A stretch of DNA of 64,000 nucleotides from the NCBI GenBank assembly GCA_030426085.1, contig JAUHYW010000006.1, forward strand, positions 62,001 through 126,000, read 5' to 3'. Position numbers and translations under genes: made by a program. Below the pieces are notes generated by a model. That model saw only the letters and a list, made by a program, of their open reading frames with translations, searched no databases and had not been told where the DNA came from. Each line of letters begins with the position of its first letter. Positions within the stretch are counted from its first letter, which is position 1. Positions 51,700 to 59,876 of this stretch are shown piece by piece. This stretch comes from a bacterium. Its GTDB lineage: Bacteria; Myxococcota_A; Bradymonadia; UBA7976; UBA1532.

Positions 51700-54240
51700 T
51701 CAGGGCAGCGGGTCGCGGGCCACCCGGAAGCCGATGTCGGGCGCGGCGAAGTCGGCCCGGACCAGCTCCCGGGTCCACAGCGGGCGCCCCTCTTCGTCGC
51801 CGGTCAGAAACGACCCCCCGCGCACGATCTGGCGCGGGGTGCGGCCGGGCGCGGCGGTGGCGGTCCACTCCCGGACCCCGCCGGCCAGATCGCACACCCC
51901 GAACGGCGAGCAGTCGTAGCCGGCGTAGCCCACCGGCGGCGGCCAGGGGCCGGGCCAGGTCGCGGGGCAGGCGGCGTAGGCCGGCTCCCAGCCGGGCCCC
52001 CAGGGGAAGCTGCGCCCCTCGGTGCCCCGGGCGGCCTTCTCCCACTCCTCTTCGGTGGGCAGCCGCACGGTGGCCCCCTCGGCGTCGCTGCGCCAGCGGC
52101 AGTAGGCCACCGCGTCGTCGGCGGTGATGCCCACGATGGGCATGTCGGGGGTCCAGCCGGCGTGCTCGGGCAGCTGATAGTAGCCCTGGGCGTCGACCCC
52201 CCACAGCCAGCCCCGGCCGTCGTGGGTCCGCGGCAGGCGGCCGGCGGCCTCCTCGGGGCGGGCGGCGGCCAGGGTCCGGATGAACTCGAGGTACTGGCCG
52301 GCGGTGACCGGGTGGCTCCCGACGAGCACGTCGGGCAGCGCCTGCTCGGTGGGCCCGAGGAACGGGTGGCGGGGGCTGCCGAAGCGGAACGTACCCGCTG
52401 GGATGTGCACGTAGCCCTCGGGCACCGCGCCCGCCCGCAGCATGCGCAGCCGCAGCCGGGCGCAGCGGCCGGGCTCGACGACGACGGTGGTGGTCAGCGT
52501 CTCGCGCCCGGCGGCCTGGGCGGCGAGCTGATAGATGCCGGCCGGCATCTGCTCCACCTTGACCGGCGCCGGGCCGAGCTCCTGGCGGTGGCCGGCGACG
52601 AGGCGCTGCTGCTGCCGGTCGAAGCGCCACAGCCACAGGTGGGCCCCGGCGGGGCTGATCTCGACGTGCAGGCTGCCCTCGCCGGCGACGAGCTGGGCGT
52701 AGCGCCCGGTGTCGTGCTCGGCGAGCAGCCGCCGGAAGAAGGCCATGCCGCCCTCGTCGCCCCGGGCGAGGTGGAACTCGTGGCGGGCGACGTACAGGTC
52801 GCACAGCAGCTTGCGCGCCTGATGGTGGTCGGGGTCGATGGCCACCGCGGCCCCCAGCGCGTGCATCGCCTGGGCGATGACGTCGGCCGTCTCGGCCTGC
52901 ACCTCTTCGAGCCGGGCCACCGCCTCCCAGGCGGCGGCCTTCGAGCCGAGCTGATCGTCGGGGTCGAGGGTCGCCCGGGCGGTGTTCAGCTCGTCGGTGA
53001 TGAGGGCCGCGTCCTCGAGCAGGCTGTCCTGGCGGGTCATCGCCGCCACCCCCCGCCGCACGAGGTTGTCGACCCGGCTGATGGCCGCCGTGCCGGTGCC
53101 CGGCGCGTCGAGCACCCGCCGGATGGCCTCGGCGAGCGCCCGGGCGTTGGGGTAGCGCTGGGCCTGCTTCTGGGCGAGGCAGCGCAGGCAGATCTCTTCG
53201 AGGTCGCCGGGGATGTCGCGGTCCGGCGCCCGCTCGCTCGGCGGGCGGACCCGCTCCTTGAGCACCCGGTTGACGATCTCGCGGTTGCTCTTGCCGCTGA
53301 ACGGCGGGCGCAGGGTCAGCAGGTGGTACAGGATGGCCCCGAGGCCGTAGACGTCGGTGCGCTGGTCGACCTGATCGATGAGCCCCATCGCCTGCTCGGG
53401 CGCCATGTAGGCCGGGGTGCCGATGATCTGGCCGTGCACCGTCTTCCACCGCTCGCTCGTCGAGCGGGTCGAGCGGGTCGCCGCGCCGATGATCTTGCAC
53501 AGGCCCCAGTCGAGCAGCACCACCTCGCCGAAGTCGCCGAGCATGACGTTGCTCGGCTTGAGGTCGCGGTGCACGACCTGCCGGGTGTGGGCGTAGGCCA
53601 CCGCCAGGCAGAGCTGGTGGAAGATGTTGAGCAGCCGCATGCGGCCGTAGCTGCGCTCGGTCTCGGGGTCGCCCCGGCGCAGGCCCGAGATGACGTCCTT
53701 GAGGCTGCGGCCCTCGATGCGGCGCATCACGAAGGCCACCTGGTCCCGCAGCCGCCCCAGCTCGTAGACCGGCATGATGCTCGGGTGCTGGAGCTGGCCG
53801 GTGACCTGGGCCTCTTCGAGGAACCGGGCCCGATCGAGGTCGCGGGCCGAGGCTTTGCGCAGGATCTTGATCGCCACCGGCCGCCCGAGGTGCAGATCCC
53901 ACGCGGCGAGGATGCGCCCCATCGCGCCCCGGGCGATCTCGCCCTGGAGCTGGAACCGGGGGGTCATGTTGACCAGCCGGGCGATGAGGTCGTCGACGCT
54001 GGGCTCGTCGGTGACCGTGGTGACGGTGGTGGTCTCTTCGGCGACGGTGTGGTCGGGCGCGTCGTCCTCCGATCGGTCGAGCAGCGCCCGCACCTGATCG
54101 AGGCTCAGCCCGGCTTGCAGCAGGATCTCGTCTGGCGCGTGGCGCCCGTCGCGCAGGGCCGCGTCCACCTTGAGCGTGGTCTGCTCCGAGAGAAGGCCCC
54201 GCCGCCGGAGGCGATCGATCAGCGCGTCGACGTCCACCAT
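51700..54240 (-). CDS. Ser/Thr kinase fused to a formylglycine-generating-enzyme-like domain
   Basis: 846 residues. An N-terminal helical region (1-90) leads to a kinase domain (about 97-370): GEIARGAMGRI, Lys125 in VAIKILRK, HRDLKPSN near 221, and DWG in place of DFG near 243 (LLDWGLCKI). A helical middle (370-600) follows. The last 240 residues are a SUMF1/FGE-type domain: HIPAGTFRFGSPRHPFLGPT, HPVTAGQYLEFIR, RLPTEEEWEKAARGTEGRSF and IVRGGSFLTGD, as in myxobacterial Pkn1-like proteins. No FGE active-site Cys pair was located, so the domain may only bind. No membrane helix is seen. Confidence 0.93.
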   Translation of the reverse strand: MVDVDALIDRLRRRGLLSEQTTLKVDAALRDGRHAPDEILLQAGLSLDQVRALLDRSEDDAPDHTVAEETTTVTTVTDEPSVDDLIARLVNMTPRFQLQGEIARGAMGRILAAWDLHLGRPVAIKILRKASARDLDRARFLEEAQVTGQLQHPSIMPVYELGRLRDQVAFVMRRIEGRSLKDVISGLRRGDPETERSYGRMRLLNIFHQLCLAVAYAHTRQVVHRDLKPSNVMLGDFGEVVLLDWGLCKIIGAATRSTRSTSERWKTVHGQIIGTPAYMAPEQAMGLIDQVDQRTDVYGLGAILYHLLTLRPPFSGKSNREIVNRVLKERVRPPSERAPDRDIPGDLEEICLRCLAQKQAQRYPNARALAEAIRRVLDAPGTGTAAISRVDNLVRRGVAAMTRQDSLLEDAALITDELNTARATLDPDDQLGSKAAAWEAVARLEEVQAETADVIAQAMHALGAAVAIDPDHHQARKLLCDLYVARHEFHLARGDEGGMAFFRRLLAEHDTGRYAQLVAGEGSLHVEISPAGAHLWLWRFDRQQQRLVAGHRQELGPAPVKVEQMPAGIYQLAAQAAGRETLTTTVVVEPGRCARLRLRMLRAGAVPEGYVHIPAGTFRFGSPRHPFLGPTEQALPDVLVGSHPVTAGQYLEFIRTLAAARPEEAAGRLPRTHDGRGWLWGVDAQGYYQLPEHAGWTPDMPIVGITADDAVAYCRWRSDAEGATVRLPTEEEWEKAARGTEGRSFPWGPGWEPAYAACPATWPGPWPPPVGYAGYDCSPFGVCDLAGGVREWTATAAPGRTPRQIVRGGSFLTGDEEGRPLWTRELVRADFAAPDIGFRVARDPLP

Positions 54241-54348
54241 GGCGTTACATTAGCCCAGCCTCTCCGGGGGGAAAAGAACCGCCGCGCATCCCCTCGCCCG
54301 CGCAGCCCTCTTGCGCCGCCTCGGAGTGGCCCGTAGCGTGGCGGGCGT

Positions 54349-56274
54349 ATGTCGCTCCGTCTCCTCCTGGTGCTGGTCGCGGTCCTCGCGCTCGGATGCG
54401 GCGCCGGGCCCACGCCGCGCCCGCTGATCGACGACGTCTTCCACGACGTGTACCTGCGGGGGGCCCCCAGCCCCGGCGGGCGGGGGCGGGTCGCGCTGAC
54501 CGTGCCCGGCCCCGGGCCGTGCACCGATCGGCTGCTGGCGGTGGCCGCCGAGCACGGGCTGGCGCTGACGGTGATGGTCGACCCGGCGGCGCTCGACGCG
54601 GCCGAGGGGCCGGCGCTGAAGGCGACCCTGGCCCGCATCGACACCGACGGCCACGGCCTCGGCCTCGCGCCCCGGGCGCTGCCCGCCGACTGGCAGGATC
54701 CCGTCGCCTTCCGCCAGGGGCTCGCCGAGATCACCCGGGCCGTGCGGGCCCACCTGACGGCCCACGGGATCGAGGCGCCGCCCCTGCGGGCGTGGCGCCC
54801 GCCCTCGGCCGATCGGGCGACCCTCTCCGCCGCCCGCGCCGCCGAGCGCCCGATCGTCTTGTGGAGCCTGCGGGCCCCGGGCGGCCCCGACTTCGCCCCG
54901 GCCCTGCCCGCGCTGCTCGACCGGCTCACCGACGGGGACATCGTCGCCCTGCCCGCCGGCGACCGGGGCGCCTGCCCCGCGGCCGACGGCCTGCCCCGGC
55001 TCGCCGCCGCGCTGAAGGCCGCCGCGCTGGACGCGGTGCCCCTCGACGCGCTGCTCGCCCCCCACGCCGCCCGCTACGGCCCCCCCCGGGTCGTGCGCTT
55101 CCGCGGCCCGCCGCCCAGCGCCGCCTGCCGGGCCCTGGCCGGCGCGCCCCCCGAAGACCCGGCCCCCGAAGACCCCGCCCCCGAAGACCCCGCCCCCGAC
55201 GCCGCCCGCTGGGGTCTGGTGCACGCCGTCGGCCCCGGCGAGGTGACCGCGCTGCCCGTCGGTGGAGACGAGGGCACCGCCGCGCTGCTCGCCGATCGGG
55301 GCCGGATCGACCGCCTGTGGGCGGCGCGAGCCGCCTGGGCCGCCCGCCCGGCCTGCCTGCGCACGATCCCCATCGACCGCCTGCTGCCCCCGATCACGCC
55401 GACCCGGGGCGCCGCCCCCATCGGCTGGTGGTCGGTCGGGGCCGAGGCGATCGAGCGCCGCGAGCCCCGGGCCATCGGCGCGCCCGGCGGCCCGACGCTG
55501 CTGCCCGACCGGGCCGATCTGGCCCGCTTCGAAGCCCGGCAGAAGGTCCCCTGGGCCGCCCGGGGCGTCGTGGCCGGCGCGCTGGAGATGCTCGGCCTGG
55601 ACGTGCCGCTGCTCACCGAGCTGCGCAGCACGCTGGCGCTGGTGATCGGGGCCCGGCTGACCCCCGACGCGGCCGACGACGACGCCGCGATCCGGCGGGC
55701 CATCGCGGCCTACGCCCCGGTCGCCGAGCTGTCGATGGGCGAGTACCTCTTCCTCGCCGAGAGCCTGCCCGCCGCGGCGAACCAGCTGCGGCGCACCGCC
55801 CGGGCGGCCGACGGGTTCTTGCGGCCGGGCCCGATGCTGGTGCTCGCCGCGCCCGGCCGCGGCCCCGACCCCGGCCGGCTGGGGCTCGACGGCGGCGCGA
55901 TCTTCGGCGAGCGGCCGGTGGCGCTGGTGCGGCGGCTGCTGGCCGACGGGCGCGCGCTCGAGCCGGGGGACGTCGTCGCCGCCGCCCCGCCCCCGCCCCG
56001 GGGCGCGCCGCTGGTCTTCGCCACCGGCCGGGCCGAGTCGATGGGCGCCGCCCTGCGCACCGCGCTCGGCCGCTCGCTGCTGGTGGCGATGATGCTCCCG
56101 ATCTACCTGCGCCCGGGGGCCACCCGGGGCTTCGACGGTGATCTGTTCGGCCGCTGGCGGCTGCGGGTCGCCGTGCCCGCGGGGGTCGCCGCCCCGGCCA
56201 CCGAGGCCCGCCCGCTCGGCCAGCGCCCGCGCGAAGAGGCGGCCGACGACGCACCGGCGAAACGGCGGCCATGA
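54349..56274 (+). CDS. Lipoprotein with degenerate NodB-like (polysaccharide deacetylase) fold
   Basis: 641 residues. The lipobox is LVAVLALGC. Residues about 45-230 resemble a NodB fold: RVALTVPGPGPCTDRLLAVA aligns with the usual TFDDGP motif, but the metal-binding Asp pair is replaced by VPGPGP. PPLRAWRPPSADRATL follows in the R-x-P-x-G position. A repeated PEDPA linker near residue 270 joins a second region of unknown type (about 290-610), with EYLFLAESLPAAANQL and RPGPMLVLAAPGR. The deacetylase is probably inactive. First of three genes joined by ATGA overlaps. Confidence 0.68.
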   Translation: MSLRLLLVLVAVLALGCGAGPTPRPLIDDVFHDVYLRGAPSPGGRGRVALTVPGPGPCTDRLLAVAAEHGLALTVMVDPAALDAAEGPALKATLARIDTDGHGLGLAPRALPADWQDPVAFRQGLAEITRAVRAHLTAHGIEAPPLRAWRPPSADRATLSAARAAERPIVLWSLRAPGGPDFAPALPALLDRLTDGDIVALPAGDRGACPAADGLPRLAAALKAAALDAVPLDALLAPHAARYGPPRVVRFRGPPPSAACRALAGAPPEDPAPEDPAPEDPAPDAARWGLVHAVGPGEVTALPVGGDEGTAALLADRGRIDRLWAARAAWAARPACLRTIPIDRLLPPITPTRGAAPIGWWSVGAEAIERREPRAIGAPGGPTLLPDRADLARFEARQKVPWAARGVVAGALEMLGLDVPLLTELRSTLALVIGARLTPDAADDDAAIRRAIAAYAPVAELSMGEYLFLAESLPAAANQLRRTARAADGFLRPGPMLVLAAPGRGPDPGRLGLDGGAIFGERPVALVRRLLADGRALEPGDVVAAAPPPPRGAPLVFATGRAESMGAALRTALGRSLLVAMMLPIYLRPGATRGFDGDLFGRWRLRVAVPAGVAAPATEARPLGQRPREEAADDAPAKRRP

Positions 56275-57452
56275 TGATCGAGCGCCTGGCCCTCAAGCAC
56301 TTCGAGCGCGGACGCCGCTTCGAACTCCAGGAGAAGCACGACGAGGCCATCGAGTGCTACGAGAAGGCGGTGGCCCTCGAGCCGGAGAGCCCCGATCCCT
56401 ACCTCGCCCTGGGCCGGCTGCAAGCGATGCGGGGCCAGTTCCAGACGGCGCTGAGCCTGCTCGATCGGGCCGCCGAGCGCAGCGAAGACGGCCAGATCCG
56501 GGAGTGGCGGGCCTATGTCTACGGCCGGCTGCGGCGCTACGACGAGGCGCTGGCCGACTACCGGGCGGTGCTCGACGACGGCGACCCCTCGGTGCGGGTG
56601 AACCTGGGGCGCATGCTGCTGGCGCTGTCCCGCTACGACGAGGCGGGCGAGGTGCTCGACGAGAGCCACGACCCCGCCGGGCGCCAGCTCCTCGCCGCGC
56701 TGCCCCGCTACCGCGAGTTCCAGGGCGAGCGGCTCGACGACATGCGCACCACCCGCTACCTCTTCGGGCGCACCCTGCTGCTGGGCACCCTGGGCGACGG
56801 CGGCTTGCGGCCCACCGGCCACCGCTACCTGCTGCTCACCGCGCGCCACGTCGCGCTCACCCTGCGCCGGCTGACGACCCTGATCGGGCAGCGGGGCTGG
56901 CGCTTCGCGGGCGTCGCCGGCGACGGGGTGCACCACCGCCCGGTCGTGCGGGCCGCGGCCGAGCTGCTCGAGCTGCCGCAGGTGACCCCCGACGACCTCG
57001 ACCCCGGCGACCTCGAGGCCGACGGGGTGCTGCTGTGCAGCGCGGTGGTCAAGGGCAGCGCCGAGGCGAGGCGGATCGAGGCCCCCTGGCGGGCGCGGGG
57101 CGTGCCGGTGCTGCACGTCGCGGTGGGGCTCATCCCCGACGGCGACCCCGATGAGGACGAGCCGGCGGTGATCGGGTTCGCCGGCCGCTGCGCGGCCTAC
57201 TGGCATCGGGTGGAGAGCTTCAGCCGGCTGGTGCAGGATCGCGACGCCGAGGACGGCCCGTGGCCCGGGTTCCGGGTGGGGCCGGCGTTCATCGACCCCA
57301 ACGTCGATCGGGTGGTCGGGGCCATCCTCGAGGCCGCCCGCCAGCCGGGCTCCGACCCCACCGCGCGCAGCATCCTGACGTGGTATACCCGACATGCGCA
57401 GACTCGGGCCTTCGCCTGGCCCCCGGCCGCCGCGCGCGAGGAGATCCGATGA
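56271..57452 (+). CDS. TPR protein with unknown C-terminal domain
   Basis: 393 residues. Tetratricopeptide repeats occupy about 1-140 (ALKHFERGRRFELQEKHDEA; YLALGRLQAMRGQFQTALSL; YVYGRLRRYDEALADYRAVL). The C-terminal 240 residues (TTLIGQRGWRFAGVAGDGVH; VPVLHVAVGLIPDG; GPAFIDPNVDRVVGAILEA) are not recognised; the alternation of strands and helices suggests an alpha/beta fold. The ATG overlaps the upstream stop and its stop overlaps the downstream start. Confidence 0.8.
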   Translation: MMIERLALKHFERGRRFELQEKHDEAIECYEKAVALEPESPDPYLALGRLQAMRGQFQTALSLLDRAAERSEDGQIREWRAYVYGRLRRYDEALADYRAVLDDGDPSVRVNLGRMLLALSRYDEAGEVLDESHDPAGRQLLAALPRYREFQGERLDDMRTTRYLFGRTLLLGTLGDGGLRPTGHRYLLLTARHVALTLRRLTTLIGQRGWRFAGVAGDGVHHRPVVRAAAELLELPQVTPDDLDPGDLEADGVLLCSAVVKGSAEARRIEAPWRARGVPVLHVAVGLIPDGDPDEDEPAVIGFAGRCAAYWHRVESFSRLVQDRDAEDGPWPGFRVGPAFIDPNVDRVVGAILEAARQPGSDPTARSILTWYTRHAQTRAFAWPPAAAREEIR

Positions 57453-58018
57453 CCCCGACCCCGCTGCGACTCGCCGCGCTGGCCCTGGCCGCGCTGGCCC
57501 TCGGCGGCTGCAAGGACGAGACCCCCGCCGCCCCCGACGCAGCCCCCGACGCCCGGCTGCGCCCGACCATCGTCGAGACCCCGCCCGACGCCGGCCCGGC
57601 CGACGCCGCCCCGCCCGACGCCAGCACCGACGCCCAGGTCCTGGTGGGCAGCACCACCATCATCAAGCTCGGCCCCCCGCCCGGCAGCGGCAACGGCGGC
57701 AGCGGCGCCAAGAACCCCAAGCCGAAGCCGCCGCCGGGGCGGGTGTCGATCATGGGCACCATCCGCAAGAACCAGAATCAGGTCATCGACTGCTACGCCC
57801 GGGTCGCCGAGAGCAAGCCCGAGGTGGGCGGCCAGCTCACCATGCGCTGGACGCTGGGGGCCGACGGCAAGCCGACCATGGCCGCGGTGGCCCGCGATAC
57901 GCTGGGGGACGCCGCGGTGGGGCGCTGCGTCAAGAGCCAGTCGATGAAGTGGCAGTTCCCCAAGCCCGCCGGCGGCACCTCGGTGGTCAAGTACACCTGG
58001 ACCCTGCGCATGCAGTAG
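57449..58018 (+). CDS. Lipoprotein with AgmX/PglI C-terminal domain
   Basis: 189 residues. The lipobox is ALAALALGGC. An Asp-Pro-Ala-rich linker runs to about residue 100. The last 85 residues match the AgmX/PglI C-terminal domain (GTIRKNQNQVIDCYARVAES; LTMRWTLGADGKPTMAAVA; VGRCVKSQSMKWQFPKPAGG), with two Cys probably disulfide-bonded. This TonB-C-like domain occurs in myxobacterial gliding (AgmX) and related proteins. Third gene of the operon from 54349. Confidence 0.88.
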   Translation: MTPTPLRLAALALAALALGGCKDETPAAPDAAPDARLRPTIVETPPDAGPADAAPPDASTDAQVLVGSTTIIKLGPPPGSGNGGSGAKNPKPKPPPGRVSIMGTIRKNQNQVIDCYARVAESKPEVGGQLTMRWTLGADGKPTMAAVARDTLGDAAVGRCVKSQSMKWQFPKPAGGTSVVKYTWTLRMQ

Positions 58019-58033
58019 CCCGGCGCGCCCGGC

Positions 58034-59518
58034 TCAGCGCCAGCGCAGTTCGAAGCCCGCCTGGGCCACCCGCCCCGCCTCCATCTCCAGATCGGCCAGG
58101 GTCAGCGGCCGCTCGGTCAGCCAGCCATCGGGGAAGGTCAGCGAGATCGTCGGCCCCTCGACCGACAGCGCGATGGGCGGCCGGGGGTTGGGGCTGCGGG
58201 TGCGGCTCAGGCGGGTGGCCAGCCGCAGGAGCACGATCAGGCGCAGCGCCTCGTCGGTGCGCCGGCCGGCCAGCTCGCGCACCCGATCGGGCAGCAGCTT
58301 GCGCCGCTGACCCTGGAGCAGCGCCGCGACCATCGCCTGCTCGCCCCGGCTGAAGCCCGGCAGGTCGCCGTGGGCCACCAGATATGCCCCGTGGCGGTGA
58401 TAGCCGGCGTACGACACCGCCTTGCCGATCTCGTGCAGCGTCGCCGCCCAGCGCAGCAGCCGGCGCCCCTCCTCGCGGTCGAGCTGCCAGCCCACCGCCG
58501 CCTGATCGAAGAGCCGCAGGGCCAGCTCGGCCACCCGGGCCGCGTGCACCGGATCGGCCCCGAAGCGGTCCCGCAGGCGCTCGACCGTCTCGTCGCGCAC
58601 GTCGTGCTGCGCGTCCCGGCCCACCAGCTCGTGGATGACGCCCTCCCGCAGCGCCGCCGACGAGGCCACCATCCGCTCGATGCGCAGGCTGCGGAACAGC
58701 GCCAGCAGGATGGCGACCCCCCCGGCGAACACCTGGGCCCGCTCGTCCTTGAGCCCGTCGAGGGACAGCTTGCGCACCTTGCGGGCCGACTGCATCTGGG
58801 CGATGAGCCACTCCAGGCCGGGCGTGGTGATGCAGTGGTCGGTGATGCCATTGACCGACAGGACGGTCTGCACCGCGTTGATCGTGCCCGACGAGCCCAG
58901 GGCCCGGCTCCAGCCCAGCCGCTTGAACGGCCGGTGCACCGATCCCAGCTCGAGGCGGGCGGCGACCACCGCCCGGTCGAAGTTCTCCGCCGACAGCCGC
59001 CCGTCGTCGAAGTAGCGGTTCGTGAACTCGACGCAGCCCATGTACAGCGAGTCGGCCCGCAGGATGTCGCTGCCCGCGCCCACGATGCACTCGGTGCTGC
59101 CCCCGCCGATGTCGACCACCAGCCGCCGCTCGCCGTCGTCGGCGAGGTCGTGGGCCACGCCGCGGTACACCAGCCGGGCCTCCTCGGCGCCCGAGATCAC
59201 CTCGATGCGATGCCCCAGCGCCGCCTCGGCCTGGGCCAGGAAGGTCGCCGGATCGGCCATCTTGCGCAGCGTATTGGTGCCCACCGCCCGCACATGGTCC
59301 GGCGGGACGTGCACCAGCCGGTGGCCGAACAGCTCCAGGCACTCCAGCGCCCGCCCGCAGGCCTCGTCCGAGAGCTGCCGCTCGGCGTCCAGCCCGGCGG
59401 CCAGCCGCACCCGCTCCTTGAGCTTGTCGACGATGGCCAGCCGCCCGTCGGTGTCCCGGGCGATGAGCAGGTGGAAGCTGTTGGATCCGAGGTCGACGGC
59501 GGCGAAGGTGCGATTCAT
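58034..59518 (-). CDS. Ppx/GppA family exopolyphosphatase/guanosine pentaphosphatase
   Basis: 494 residues. The ASKHA phosphate motifs are FAAVDLGSNSFHLLIA at the start and VVDIGGGSTECIVG (about 140-153), with VRAVGTNTLRKMAD between. An HD-like C-terminal part has ATLHEIGKAVSYAGYHRHGA. The family removes terminal phosphates from polyphosphate or pppGpp and links nutrient stress to phosphate storage. Length is normal. Convergent with the AgmX-type gene. Starts ATG 59518. Confidence 0.94.
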   Translation of the reverse strand: MNRTFAAVDLGSNSFHLLIARDTDGRLAIVDKLKERVRLAAGLDAERQLSDEACGRALECLELFGHRLVHVPPDHVRAVGTNTLRKMADPATFLAQAEAALGHRIEVISGAEEARLVYRGVAHDLADDGERRLVVDIGGGSTECIVGAGSDILRADSLYMGCVEFTNRYFDDGRLSAENFDRAVVAARLELGSVHRPFKRLGWSRALGSSGTINAVQTVLSVNGITDHCITTPGLEWLIAQMQSARKVRKLSLDGLKDERAQVFAGGVAILLALFRSLRIERMVASSAALREGVIHELVGRDAQHDVRDETVERLRDRFGADPVHAARVAELALRLFDQAAVGWQLDREEGRRLLRWAATLHEIGKAVSYAGYHRHGAYLVAHGDLPGFSRGEQAMVAALLQGQRRKLLPDRVRELAGRRTDEALRLIVLLRLATRLSRTRSPNPRPPIALSVEGPTISLTFPDGWLTERPLTLADLEMEAGRVAQAGFELRWR

Positions 59519-59701
59519 CGAGCCGGTGTACCACGGCGGCGCGCCCCGATCACGCGATGACGCGCCGCGTCGCCCGGCCGCCGCCCGCGGGCTGGTTTTC
59601 GGGGCGGGCCCGGTGTACCACGGGGCGAGTGGCGGAATCCGAGGAGCCCATGGCCCGCATCACCCGGCTGCTCTTCGACGCCCTGCTCAGCGCCCCCGAC
59701 C

Positions 59702-59790
59702 CCTCAACTGCTCATCAGCACCCACTCGCCGGCGATCCTGACCAGCCGGCGGCTCGACCTGTCGATGATCCGGGTCGTCGAGTGGCCGTG
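59702..59790 (+). pseudogene. Relic of an AAA/ABC-type ATPase (STHSP motif)
   Basis: The 358-bp gap between ppx and the permease gene has no intact gene. In one frame it reads PQLLISTHSPAILTSRRLDL, then SMIRVVEW. LLISTHSPAIL is the H-loop signature of AAA_21/OLD/RecF-like ATPases, near their C-terminus. The frame lacks a Walker A, start or tail, and coding bias fades after about 59790. An overlapping frame from ATG 59650 with GAGGAG upstream (MARITRLLFDALLSAPD) may be an unrelated gene start. I take this as the remnant of a lost ATPase gene. Confidence 0.45.
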
Positions 59791-59876
59791 GCCGCGACAG
59801 GCCCGATCACCTCGTGCAGCGGCGACATCGCGCCCGCGCGCGTACCCCCGGAGCGCGTCGCGGACAGGGCTCGACG

